Source: Panax quinquefolius (Eukaryota > Streptophyta > Magnoliopsida > Apiales > Araliaceae). Taken from it: a stretch of 64,000 bases of DNA. Below the pieces are notes generated by a model that was given only the letters and a program-made list of their open reading frames with translations, ran no database searches and was not told where the DNA came from. The position numbers were made by a program, and so were the translations under genes. The stretch is taken from positions 93,660,706 through 93,724,705 of the forward strand of contig CM035166.1 in the NCBI GenBank assembly GCA_020205615.1, in the 5' to 3' direction. Positions within the stretch are counted from its first letter, which is position 1; each line of letters opens with the position of its first letter. Of the stretch, positions 1 to 9,429 are shown in pieces.

Positions 1-222
1 TTTTAAGCTTTCTAAGAATTTAGATCTCATTAGAATGATCATCATCATTATTCTAAAAGCATTGCTTAAAACTATGGGTTTATCACATATTATAAAACAA
101 CATCATGTAGATAATTAAAAGTCTTTAATAAATTAATACTTTTTATTAATAAATGAATAAGATTGTTACAAAATATATGCTTTATCATCAAACATGATTG
201 GCTTGTGTATATATTACTTTCA
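1..222 (-). mobile_element. Ty1/copia LTR, 5'-terminal part (truncated by window edge)
   Basis: This is the reverse complement of the first ~222 bp of the copia LTR found complete at 48823-50699 and 56136-57981. The match runs colinearly from the LTR terminus (TGAAAGTA on the minus strand, ending at 222) to the window edge. The rest of the element or solo LTR lies to the left and cannot be seen, so solo LTR and full element cannot be told apart. It is inverted relative to the copy at 48823. It sits about 220 bp upstream of the last exon of a host gene, probably inside that gene's intron. Confidence 0.9.
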
Positions 223-442
223 CTTATTGCAGAGAATAAATCACTATTGTGAGGTTATTGATACTAGTATTTGAAATCTTATTTACTCCAATTTAGGCAA
301 TAAGTAATTAATTTCTGAATGGTGGACTGTAAAATCTTTACGTGACGTATTTATAATTATTTCAGTTGCATTGTTCTGTGCTACATCATTTCATTGATCA
401 TTCACTTGTATCATGTATTTATGTGCATAACTTTTAGTACAG
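223..442 (+). other. Probable intron remnant upstream of the GRP A3-like exon
   Basis: AT-rich non-coding sequence between the copia LTR edge and the exon at 443. It ends in a pyrimidine-containing stretch followed by a CAG-type acceptor (ACAG at 439-442). This suggests the copia element inserted into the final intron of the glycine-rich protein gene. The exon-intron structure is inferred from the sequence alone. Confidence 0.5.
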
Positions 443-678
443 GGCATGGACTTGGCATGGGAGGACTATTAGCTGGGTGAGCCGCCGCTGCCGCCACCGC
501 CACCGCCGCCGCTGCTTATGGTGCTCACCATCTGGCGCACAGTCATACAGGACATCATGGGCATTACGGCCATCATGGGAAGTTTAAGCATGGTAAGTTC
601 AAGCACGGGAAGTTTGGAAAGCGATGGAAGCATGGCCATGGAATGTTTGGAAAGCACAAGTTCAAGATGTGGAAGTGA
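443..678 (+). pseudogene. Glycine-rich protein A3-like (XYPPX-repeat protein), terminal exon, in-frame stop
   Basis: Read from 445 in the frame CAT GGA CTT, this exon encodes HGLGMGGLLAG, then a poly-Ala/Thr stretch, YGAHHLAHSHTG, several HGKFKHGKFKHGKF-type repeats and a basic Trp-rich end (KHKFKMWK), stopping at TGA 676-678. This order (Gly-Met turn, Ala-rich hydrophobic stretch, His/Gly/Lys repeats, lysine-rich C-terminus) is typical of plant glycine-rich protein A3-like proteins, whose N-terminal half carries GYPP repeats. That half is absent here; only the last exon is inside the window. A TGA at 478-480 interrupts the frame exactly where the family has Gly-Gly before the Ala run, so the exon looks dead, or the base is an assembly error. 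Together with the copia LTR just upstream this points to a disrupted gene. The family's molecular role is not established. Confidence 0.75.
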
Positions 679-1685
679 TTTATGTGTTGCTCTAAATGAT
701 GGTTATCTGAATTACCGTGTTCTTCTCCTTATGGATTAGTGATGTAGCTTTATGATTTGCGCACTCTTATGATATAATAACAGCTTCTAACTAATTTAGC
801 TCATGTAAAAATGTGAACAAATCAGCTTCTGGTGGGGTTGAATTTTACCATTTAAGCATCTGTATATACTACTAATCTTGTCAAACCTTTATGAGGATTG
901 CAATACTAGTGTGAAATATTCATTGGGCCAATGGCTTGTGTGTGGTTTGTTCCAATAGCTTCTTTTACATGATGAAATGACTTCCATAGCTTTGTGGCAT
1001 CCATAGAAGAAGTTTGGGGCTACTTTCAAAATAGGAATGGAATGAAAAAACGGGCCTTTGGTTTGCATGAATCAAGATAGGAATGGAATGAAAAAATGTG
1101 CGTTTGGTTATTCTATTGAAATAGAATGAATTATTTCTAATTTTACCAAATTTGTGAATTTTATTAATTGCTTAGGTGAGAGAGTATGTAATGTCTCATT
1201 TCAGTTAAGAATAGAAAGGTCAATTCGGTCAATTCACTCTTTATTCTATTCCTTTTATTAAGTTCATTTCTTCAATTCAGACTTGGTATAAGATCTTTAA
1301 ATCAAGGCCCAAGAGCAAAATATAACCTTCATTCTAATAAATTATATAGTTTGTACTTGTATGTTCTAGTTTTTTTTTTCTTTCTTCTTTTTTTCAAGTA
1401 TTGGATGAGCAGCTTTATACTAGCACCAAGTGAGGTCTCTTAAGACTATGATGTCTTTAACAAAGCTCAGTCTATGAAACATGAAATATTCAGGCAAAAA
1501 CTAAAATATTTCTCCCAATACATATAGGACAGTCCATTAAACATTACCCTAAAGCCTCAATGGGGCCTAAGGATTCCCATCATGTAGCATTGCAGCAAGC
1601 CTAGTGCAAGCCCTGATTACAGCTACATATTTTATTTTTATTTTCAATAATTTTTTGGAGAACATTATTTTCGCATGAGTTTTTA
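679..1685. other. 3' flank of the GRP-like gene; no gene seen
   Basis: Probable 3' UTR just after 678, then non-coding sequence. Within it, 1028-1290 contains repeated phrases such as AGGAATGGAATGAAAAAA and a related inverted phrase near 1245 (TTCTATTCCTTTTATTAAG). This could be a decayed MITE, but I cannot define its ends. No supported ORF. Confidence 0.4.
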
Positions 1686-1761
1686 ATATTTCCACATGAT
1701 CCACTCACATGAAGGTAGAACCCACTTTCTTCTCATGTGAGAGAGGACTATGTGGAAATAT
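1686..1761. repeat. Short foldback element, copy 1
   Basis: Inverted repeat with outer arms ATATTTCCACAT... and ...ATGTGGAAATAT and inner arms containing CTCACATGA and TCATGTGAGAG. The same arm sequences recur in the foldback at 2107-2226, so the two are likely copies of one small MITE-like family. Confidence 0.6.
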
Positions 1762-2106
1762 CAGTTTCCTAATTTTTTTATGCTCATCAACTTTAGTACA
1801 TATAGGGAAAGGCAATGGATATGGACAAGTGAATTGACATCCCTAGCCAGTCCTCACTCACATGCAAGGAAACTGGAAAGCTCATATAATTTGATGTTTC
1901 ACTTCTTGTCTTCTCTCATATCCAACAAATTCAAATAATGTAGGGAGAAGAATTTACAGATCAGAAAGTTCCCATGCTTTTTTCTTTATTCATTTACTGT
2001 AATTATTTTGATAAAAACAAAAATGGAAACTTCGCAGTGAAAAACATAAGACTAGTGAACTACATTGCATCTTCATAACTAGCTGCATCATATAAAGAGG
2101 GAATGG

Positions 2107-2226
2107 ATATTTCCACAAACAAAAGTGATAATTCCACAAACTCCCTCTCACATGAATAGTAAATGGGTTCCACATCTACGTGAGAGAGAACTTGTGGAAA
2201 TATCAATTTTTATTTGTGGAAATAAC
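2107..2226. repeat. Foldback element, copy 2 (double nested inverted repeat)
   Basis: The outer arms (TATTTCCACAAAC at the left, GTTTGTGGAAATA-like at the right) and inner arms (TTCCACAAACTCCCTCTCACATG against CGTGAGAGAGAACTTGTGGAA) make a ~120 bp near-palindrome. It shares its inner arms with the copy at 1686. No TSD could be assigned. Confidence 0.6.
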
Positions 2227-2842
2227 AAATTTCTGTAAAAATACGCTCAATCGCGTTTTATTTCTAGCAAAGTTTAAATACTATCAAAAGTTATTTTTAT
2301 TTTTGTTTTTTGTTTTTATCTTCAGTCCTTTCTAAATTATGATTTTTTTAAAAAAATATTCATTTCAAGATTTTTAAATATGGTTGTTGCAGCATGGGTC
2401 ACTAGCCAATTTAATAGGTTTGTCTTTGTATTTTGCAAGCCTAATGGAATGCAATGAGTTGGGGGTACTTGCAAGCCGGAATAAGTGTCCCCCAATTTTA
2501 ATGTCTTGGTTCCATATTTTGTGGCACATTTATCATTTGTTTGTGATAGAAAACATTTGTAGGTTAGGCTTTGTAGAGCTGCTAGCTAGCTAGAAAATTC
2601 AATGTGTTAATACATTTCTTTGGGCTACCATGTGCTGTTTTGTGGCTCTTATCCCTCTAGCCTTTATTGCAATATCCACACATTTATCCCTTTTCCCACT
2701 AGGTGTACTGAGAAAATTCTTAGTACAATGTATGTGTTTTGGCATAGTTGGAAAGGAAATGTTTTTTCTTGGAAACTGATATTTCCATTTTCACATGAGT
2801 CTCTTGAATATTGATGTGGCACTTAGTATTGATGTGGACTTA
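2227..2842. other. Non-coding, nothing recognised
   Basis: AT-rich sequence with only short random ORFs. No domain, terminal repeat or RNA gene was recognised. Confidence 0.4.
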
Positions 2843-3672
2843 GGGACGAAACTAGGATTTGATCTTAAGGAGGGTCAATAATTTTTTTAATAACATAATA
2901 TATATTTATCATTAAAAAGTAAAGTTTCACCATTACAAAACATATTTTTATTTAAACAAAGATAATGTAGTAATAGAATTTGATTTGACAAAGATAACAA
3001 AACATACAAGTATTCTAAATGAGTTTTATAGAATGACAAATGTACTCTGCCAAAACAGTTTTTTAAACTAACATTAACATGTTGTTTTTCTTAAAATAGC
3101 TTTCCCACTTAACTTAATTCATACAAATCATTTAATTAGCTATATATAATGTCCTTACACTTATTCTTAGCATCAATCTCCACTCAATTTCAACATTTGA
3201 ACAAAACAGTCCCTATTAGGAGGACTTTTAATAAACACCATACGTGCATCCATTTTCAAAGCAGAGGTCAAAGATGTTTGCACATATTCTTATGCTATAA
3301 TTTCCTCCCTTATTGTTCCGCACAACAACAACAAAGCTCCTTTACTAATACTTAGATATCACAGTCGCAATTCGCATTATATCAACTACTTTATTATGAA
3401 CTTTCTAATACTACTTTCTAACTTCATATGTAACACCATAAACAGAGTATTAACCTTAATCTTGTTTTGAATTGAATGATATTATATCATCTTCAGCCCC
3501 TTGCTCAGCACAATTAAAACAACAATCCATTTTAATTCCTTGCTTAATTCGGTAGTTCCAGCCGAAAAAAAGAAGTTGGGTATGCTTTGAACAAGTGGGT
3601 GTTATAAAATTTTCAAATCTTGGGGTGGCCATTTTCCATCCATGTTAATAGTTTCGTCGCCATGGACCCATT
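2843..3672. mobile_element. Candidate non-autonomous element (weak)
   Basis: GGGACGAAACTAGGATTTGA at the left and TAGTTTCGTCGCCATGG near 3654-3670 at the right form a short imperfect inverted pair. The flanking phrases (AAGGAGGGTCAAT, TTGGGGTGGCC) resemble the ends of a widespread plant interspersed repeat. No clear TSD and no coding sequence. The boundaries are a guess. Confidence 0.3.
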
Positions 3673-4373
3673 CATTAATGATGCGAGAGATATAATGTAA
3701 AAATATGAAAATATTAGTTGTGTTCCGTGCCTCCGGCACTATATAGACAGTTGCATTTATCCTAAATTTTTGACAACTTAGATAATTTATTAGGATGAAC
3801 AGAAAATTCAAAATCTTTTTGTATTTTATTAGATAGATTAGTTCCTTTTTTTTTTTTACTCCGTTTTCTTTTCATTTAAAACTTTTCCCATCCAAAAGAG
3901 GGGAAGAGAAGAGAGCAATTCTTTTCCCGTAAGGATAAATACTTCGTATTTCAGGAATCTTGTATACCGGTTACCACATTCGTTTCATAAATGTAGTCTT
4001 ATTTGTGAAGTTTGTCATTATATAAAAATATATTATGTCATGGTAAAAACAATAAGTTATTAGTTTTGTAATGCTATTAGTTTATTATGTCTTTATGAAA
4101 TTAATTTGAGAAATTTTGTAATTTTATATTACTATCACTAAAAATGATTAATTTTATTAATAAAAATATTTAGGAGATGGAACTCTTTTTGTAGACCGAA
4201 AGAAGGTATGATAATTACGTTACTTTATGTCTATCCATTTTTTCTCTTCATTTATTTCTTCTTAGAATATGTCTTCCCATAAGTAACTTCTTCTTATGGC
4301 TAGAGAATTTTAAAGTTGTAGTTATTTATCATTTTGGAACTTATAGGTGTAGTTTAATTACTAGGTATTATCA

Positions 4374-4377
<4 letters not shown>
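3673..4377. other. Non-coding, nothing recognised
   Basis: AT-rich sequence with homopolymer tracts (poly-T near 3846). No ORF of interest and no repeat structure seen. Confidence 0.4.

Positions 4378-4444
<67 letters not shown>
4378..4444. repeat. (TA)n microsatellite
   Basis: About 67 bp of uninterrupted TA dinucleotides. Confidence 0.95.
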
Positions 4445-4446
<2 letters not shown>

Positions 4447-4569
4447 CGCTTTCAAATAACTATGTAAGAAAGAAATTAGACAATGAAACCTATTTATAAT
4501 GATTAAGTACTTCATCGCTATAAATGCTTCTTAGTTCGCTTTCTCCTAGGTTAATTTGAAGAAGAAAAT

Positions 4570-4572
<3 letters not shown>

Positions 4573-4620
<48 letters not shown>
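4573..4620. repeat. (AT)n microsatellite flanking a MITE
   Basis: Pure AT dinucleotides directly abutting the left end of the MITE at 4621. Confidence 0.95.
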
Positions 4621-4627
<7 letters not shown>

Positions 4628-4934
4628 TCAGTCCCTGATAAAATAGCAGACCATTTTTTTTTTTTTTTTTTTTAAAACAACTAAAAAAATATTTAATATT
4701 TTATATAATCGAAATTTTTTATAATATATGATTTTTAGGTGTGATTTGGATACTATATAAAAAATGTATGCATACCCCTGCATGACATGCACATACATGT
4801 TTTGTTATATGTATTCAAATCACACCCAAAACATCATTATGAAAAAATTCAAGTTCCATATTGTTTTTAGTTGTTTTAAAAAAGCAAAAAAAAAAATCCG
4901 GATTTTGGTCCTATTCCCGAGTCCTGACTGATCC

Positions 4935-4937
<3 letters not shown>
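4621..4937. mobile_element. Long-TIR MITE, family 1 copy A, inside (AT)n
   Basis: The element is almost entirely two inverted arms. Outer CTGATCAGTCCCTGA pairs with GAGTCCTGACTGATC at the right end. The inner arms AAACAACTAAAAAAATATTT and GTGTGATTTGGATAC pair with GTATTCAAATCACACCC and TTTTAGTTGTTTTAAAAA. A second copy lies at 10581-10895 with the same internal order. It is flanked by (AT)n on both sides, so a TA-type target duplication cannot be separated from the microsatellite. No coding capacity. Confidence 0.75.

Positions 4938-4972
<35 letters not shown>
4938..4972. repeat. (AT)n microsatellite between two MITEs
   Basis: A short pure AT tract separating the MITE ending at 4937 from the one starting at 4973. 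Confidence 0.95.
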
Positions 4973-4974
<2 letters not shown>

Positions 4975-5232
4975 GATTCCATCAACAACAATAGGTTGTT
5001 GGGGAAGAACTCATTTTTAGCCACTACTACAACTTGTACCTAATTTATTATTAAAAAAAATAAAATTGTTTAAGGCCAGGTAACAACCTACATCGCATTT
5101 TAATCCCTATATATATATATATATATATAATGATATATGTATGAGAGGTTATTCACCGTCTGTAATGAGTTGCCTTTGAAGAATCTAATTAAAATGAATT
5201 AACAAACAACAACCTATTGTTGTGGATGGAAT

Positions 5233-5235
<3 letters not shown>
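4973..5235. mobile_element. MITE, family 2, with ~28 bp TIRs, inside (AT)n
   Basis: The left end GGGATTCCATCAACAACAAT (4973 on, continuing AGGTTGTT) is matched at the right end by the reverse complement ending at 5235 (AACAACCTATTGTTGTGGAT, then GGAATCCC), with one mismatch in 28 bp. The interior holds another short (AT)n tract (5109-5129). The element is bounded by AT microsatellites on both sides. Non-coding. Confidence 0.8.

Positions 5236-5298
<63 letters not shown>
5236..5298. repeat. (TA)n microsatellite
   Basis: About 63 bp of TA dinucleotides directly abutting the family 2 MITE. The sequence after it (GAGAGGTCATTCACCGTC) repeats one inside the MITE near 5142 (GAGAGGTTATTCACCGTC). Confidence 0.95.
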
Positions 5299-5301
<3 letters not shown>

Positions 5302-5402
5302 GAGAGGTCATTCACCGTCCATAACATGATCCAAGCGACAGGTAAAGACGGACTAACGGTAGGGGTAAAACAATTTTGATCTTATTTTTAATTATAATAA
5401 GT

Positions 5403-5472
5403 CTGTTGCTAGTAGGAGTAGCGTCACACAAAATGACATCGTTTTGTCTGCCGCTACTCTTACTAGCAGCAG
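5403..5472. repeat. 70 bp near-perfect hairpin
   Basis: CTGTTGCTAGTAGGAGTAGC at the left pairs with GCTACTCTTACTAGCAGCAG at the right, and the pairing continues inward through CACACAAAAT/GTTTTGTCTG to a loop of a few bases. The arms are ~33 bp with only a few mismatches. It could be a tiny MITE or a foldback transcript source. No TSD was identified. Confidence 0.7.
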
Positions 5473-6001
5473 GGCTCAATCTCATTTCCTTCTCCAGATT
5501 TGCTCGTTGTTGTTGTTGTTAACGTTTGTCGAGAAGAAGAATAGAAGATTGCTGCTCTTACAAAAAACACTTGAAAATCAACAAAAGTCCTTCCTTTTTT
5601 AATTTGTGACCGGTGCAACATATTATAGTAAAAATAAGATTATTTCTATCGATTGTTTTTTAAAAGATACATTACGTTATATTTTGAAGAATAGTTAGTA
5701 TATGCGTGTGTGCGTGCGTGTGTGAACAATATGTAATTTTTTTGGCGTTAAATTATTGTGAATTTTGTGGAAAATAATTAAAATATTTTTGTGAAAATTT
5801 GCTCATGACGTAATTTAATTATAAATGTAATTGTGCAATATAGTATTAAATTAACAAATTACCAAATGATTTTATGTTATTTTTTAGGTCAAATATAGAC
5901 AATTGGATTCCTTGACCAATTGATAAGTGTATTATATGATCAAAAAAATCACGTGTGAAAAGTTATGAGCGAGTAATGATAGGGGGAAACTTATATCATC
6001 C
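5473..6001. other. Non-coding, nothing recognised
   Basis: Contains a GTT trinucleotide run near 5506-5521 and a GTGTGTGCGTGCGTG stretch near 5706. No supported gene. Confidence 0.4.
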
Positions 6002-6009
6002 CAAACTAC
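6002..6009. repeat. 8 bp target-site duplication, left (CAAACTAC)
   Basis: Identical to 6554-6561 directly after the element. An 8 bp duplication is characteristic of hAT-superfamily insertion. Confidence 0.85.
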
Positions 6010-6203
6010 TATGGGTGTTCATCCGGTAAAAACCGGCCCGAACCGAATCGAAACAGAAAAAGGCCAAATATTGATACCGATATCGAACCGATTGACCTAA
6101 GATATCTTAGAATCCCATGTGATCTGGGTTAGATCGCTTTCTACCGAAAATTAATATAATTATTATTTTTATTATTTTATTATTATTATTACTATCGTTT
6201 CGC

Positions 6204-6240
<37 letters not shown>

Positions 6241-6553
6241 CTTATGATTATTTTTATTATTATAATCATTATTTTATTATTATTATTATTATTTTTATTA
6301 TTATAATCATTATTTTATTATTATTATTTTAATAAATTATTAATAATAATAAAAATTTAAAATTCCAGATATACCTATCCCGATTCTGTTTTTACTTAAC
6401 TATAAAAAACGTCAATCGAACCGATAATTAAAAAAGCAGATATACCAATTTTTTTGTAATCTAACCCACCGATTCTTTTTATACCAAACCGACCTGCCTT
6501 GGTTCGGCTAAAAACCGTAAAATCGAAAAAACCGAATAAAATGAACACCCCTA
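6010..6553. mobile_element. hAT-like MITE with 8 bp TSD
   Basis: The termini TATGGGTGTTCA and TGAACACCCCTA are inverted copies differing at one of 12 positions, and CAAACTAC is duplicated exactly on both sides. Subterminal regions are rich in short AACCG/CGGTT-type phrases on both ends, as in non-autonomous hAT elements. The core is an (ATT)n-rich stretch (about 6160-6340). No transposase coding. Confidence 0.88.
6160..6345. repeat. (ATT)n-rich microsatellite core of the hAT MITE
   Basis: Repeated ATT/TTA trinucleotides with interruptions. Two near-identical blocks of TTTTTATTATTATAATCATT occur near 6249 and 6291. Confidence 0.85.
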
Positions 6554-6561
6554 CAAACTAC
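6554..6561. repeat. 8 bp target-site duplication, right (CAAACTAC)
   Basis: Partner of 6002-6009. Confidence 0.85.
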
Positions 6562-6780
6562 AACAATAACATATGACCAATGGAATTTAACAAAGGCATA
6601 ATTTTTTTTATTACATTAGAGTGGTTTTGGAGTTGCCCACCTAATTCGTCCTAGTGGAGAGATAGTAGTCGAAGACTAATACTTTTCATCTAAATAGTGG
6701 AGAATTAACAATAACTTTAGAGGATTTTCATTTTATATTTGGGTTGCCGCTATTGAGCAAACCCTTAACTTGTCTCCTAT

Positions 6781-7560
6781 TTGACACCCCCATTGTCACA
6801 TTGTAAGGGATGTTTTGGGTCAGCCCTCATTTCTGAATATGAGGATGTCAAAAAGGTTTTATTTCATTGGTTTTGTTGCACCGATTTTTTTTTGAATTGC
6901 CCTCCTAGCGCAAGTAAGGGCGAGGTTGGCCGACACACAAAGACATGCGTCCTTTGGTTGTGCGAGGCAATTTTGTTCCCAACTAGGTCAAAAAATACTA
7001 GTTACCCTAGGTATATGTATTTTTTGACAAATATAAAAGATTATGTTACGTATGTCTGGGGTGCAGCGTCGTTGAGGTATTTATATACGGGTTTATATAT
7101 AGTCACTAAAAGAGGTTCTAAGTATATCAATGGTTGTGTAACATTATTACAAATTTAGGCTTACGAGCGTTTTTTGGTTGAAAGGCCAAATCCTGGAACT
7201 CAATCTGGATTATGATTACCCAGGGTAACAGCATGGGCATACTTTGCTACCCACAAATATCTCGATGGAAGAGAGAATCTCCATCACCATCTTGCATTCT
7301 ATCGCGGGGAGTTAGAAATGCAACATACATGATATGTTGTTTGGCGCCCTTACATGAGATGGAATGATGTATTGACGGGATATAATTTTGAAAGAAAGTT
7401 AGTGGGATCCGCTTAGATCCTTTTGATAAACTTTGATATTGTCGAATATCAGATGCCAAATTGGGCGCTATGAGATAATACGGGTACTTGCAAGGTATAC
7501 ACTTTCTGGCCAAAAATCATGATTAGTTTAGAAAGCCCAAGGAACACAGGTTTGACGATG
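6781..7560 (+). pseudogene. Plant mobile domain (PMD, MAIN-like) pseudogene fragment
   Basis: A single frame from 6781 gives 125 codons to a TAG at 7156-7158 and then continues in the same frame with family-like sequence across stops near 7212, 7332, 7416 and 7473. Recognisable phrases are YVWGAASLRYLYTGL, a gap, YINGCVTLLQI, AYERFLVERPNP, VVWRPYMRWNDVL and NFDIVEYQMPNWAL. These match the order of the plant mobile domain (aminotransferase-like/MAIN family): a W-G-A-A-x-L-x-x-L-Y block, then G-C-x-x-L-L-Q-x-W-A-W-E-R, then W-x-P-Y and D-I-V-E-x-x-x-P. In host proteins the domain is linked to silencing and meristem maintenance, and it also occurs in some MULE and gypsy elements. No transposase or start is visible, so this is a fragment. 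Confidence 0.65.
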
Positions 7561-7561
7561 A

Positions 7562-8188
7562 TTGTGATATCCCGAATATTAGTAATATTTCTTTTAAGGG
7601 AAATATTAAATGATTAAATAAAGGTTAGAGATTTAACCTAATTATTAATAAAGAAAATGTAAAAAGAGTGGATTAATTTTTTTAAAATTATTTTATCTAT
7701 GTGCTTATAAAGAGCCCATAGGGTATAAAATGATTGGAAAGCGAGACTTTTAATATAAAAGACTCTAACTAAGAATGAACGAGACAGTATAAATATTACT
7801 TGCTCATAATGAAATGAAAAGTAATATGTGGAGTTGAATAAATTTTATGAGATGTAGTAAGCAATGGTATTATTAAATGTATACCATGATTATTCAAAAT
7901 GAAAATGGAAGCTAATATGGCTTAATTATGAGAAACATTCTTGACATAAATCTACATATGAGATCAATAAAATAATTATATTATAATATAATTAATTTCG
8001 TTCAAAAGTATTATTTAGTGACAAATAAGGAAAATGGTGGGTACTACCATGAAGTATTTAAATTACATAGAGCCATCATTTTTAATGATGTATGTGCTAA
8101 CTATTTTACTAAAAATGTGGTGGATAAAAATTCATGTATATTAATATGTAATATAAGTCCATATTAAATATTGGACCATATCAAATCA
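7562..8188. other. Unassigned, possibly the start of another gypsy-type LTR
   Basis: It begins TGTGATATCCCGAATATTAG, which looks like a plant gypsy LTR start (compare TGTAAGACCCCAAATTATT at 19474). It shows no clear match to the other LTRs here and ends where the truncated LTR at 8189 begins. No coding seen. Confidence 0.3.
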
Positions 8189-8708
8189 ATAGTCCATCTA
8201 TGCACTACGGGCCAAAAATGACTTTCATCACAATATAAGCATGAGAATGATGACAATGATATAATCATCAATCAAACGAAATCAAGGATAAATATTAAAG
8301 ATTTTAAATTTATCCAAAGTTTAAAAATGTCCAAATTGTCAACATGACAACTGCTTTGTGGAGTAAAATTCAAGAATAATATTCATGTATAAAAAAAAAT
8401 TGACAGAAAAGAAATCAAATTTTCAAGTGAATAGTACCTGGGTGAATAGTATCCTGTGAATAGTACCATAACATGAAAAGATCAAAATTTAACAAGAATG
8501 TTCAGAAAAATATCCTTATGAAACGATACTAGATGAAACGCAAAATTTCAAGGATATTCTACTAATTTCAAAGAGTATAGAAGCAATACTTAACATAATG
8601 AGTGTAAAATTCAGAATCTAAAACGAAATAATATTACTTACATACTACAGAGTACGGAAGAAAATATTATTTCTTATGAATATTGGAAAAAAAATATCTC
8701 TTACAATT

Positions 8709-8820
8709 GTTGAACGAAAATAATATTCCTTACGAATATTGAACGAAGATAATATTTGAATATTGAACGAAAATAATATTCCTTACGAATATTGAACGAA
8801 AATAAAATTCCTTACGAATT
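8709..8820. repeat. ~29 bp tandem repeat inside the truncated LTR
   Basis: TTGAACGAAAATAATATTCC plus TTACGAATA recurs about four times with small changes. The solo LTR has only one unit at the equivalent place (near 60455), so the array expanded locally. Confidence 0.8.
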
Positions 8821-9189
8821 CGAAAAATAATATCGTAAGCGAATATGAAATAAATAATACCCCTTACCTTAAAAGGAGAGTATTTCTGACTGGTAGGGCG
8901 GTGATATTCTTGAAGAAAATATATACTATTTTCTACGCTCAAAGCTTCCTTAAACTCAAAAGAAATACGCTCAATATTATATAAGAAGAATTCTTTGATT
9001 CTGGTGTGATTTTCAATTCTAACTAAGCATTCTATTTATAGGAGAATGGCATGGCACTATTTGAATTTAGAAAATCATGGGTGAATAATGTAGGAATCAC
9101 GAGCGCTCAACCGACGAAAAACTTTTAAATTTTTTGATTTTACTATGCTGCACTATGCACACACTATGCAGTACTATACAAATAAAATA

Positions 9190-9350
9190 GGCAAAACTAT
9201 GTTTTTCCCCACTATACTTGGTAAGTTTTACTTAATACACCATTGAACTTTTAATTTTTTTAATTAGACCACTAAACTAATTAAAATTATAAAATCGGGT
9301 CATTCCGTTAAAATTGATTGGACGGACGTTAATTATTTTTTTACGTGGAT
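9190..9350 (+). repeat. MULE left terminal inverted repeat
   Basis: Pairs with 10351-10510. It runs from GGCAAAACTATG to the phrase TTACGTGGAT. The outer ~97 bp are the best conserved. Confidence 0.85.
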
Positions 9351-9429
9351 TTATAAAATAAGAAGAAAAAAGGCGCGGCTTAGTGGTATACGTGGAACCA
9401 AATCTCTGACCTACCCCCTCTCTCTCACA

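Noticed and set aside
469..657. Minus ORF with a poly-Gly tail opposite the GRP-like exon
   Set aside because: The Gly run is only the antisense of GCC/ACC codons on the plus strand; a shadow of the exon.
518..739. 73-codon plus ORF over the GRP-like exon
   Set aside because: It is in a different frame from the recognisable Gly/His/Lys-rich coding sequence and has no family-like composition.
4378..5298. AT-rich tracts as a CRISPR array, centromere or origin
   Set aside because: They are plain dinucleotide repeats around MITEs, without spacers or monomer structure.
8730..8942. Minus ORF rich in FVRNIIFVQYS repeats
   Set aside because: Translation of the ~29 bp tandem repeat in the truncated LTR.
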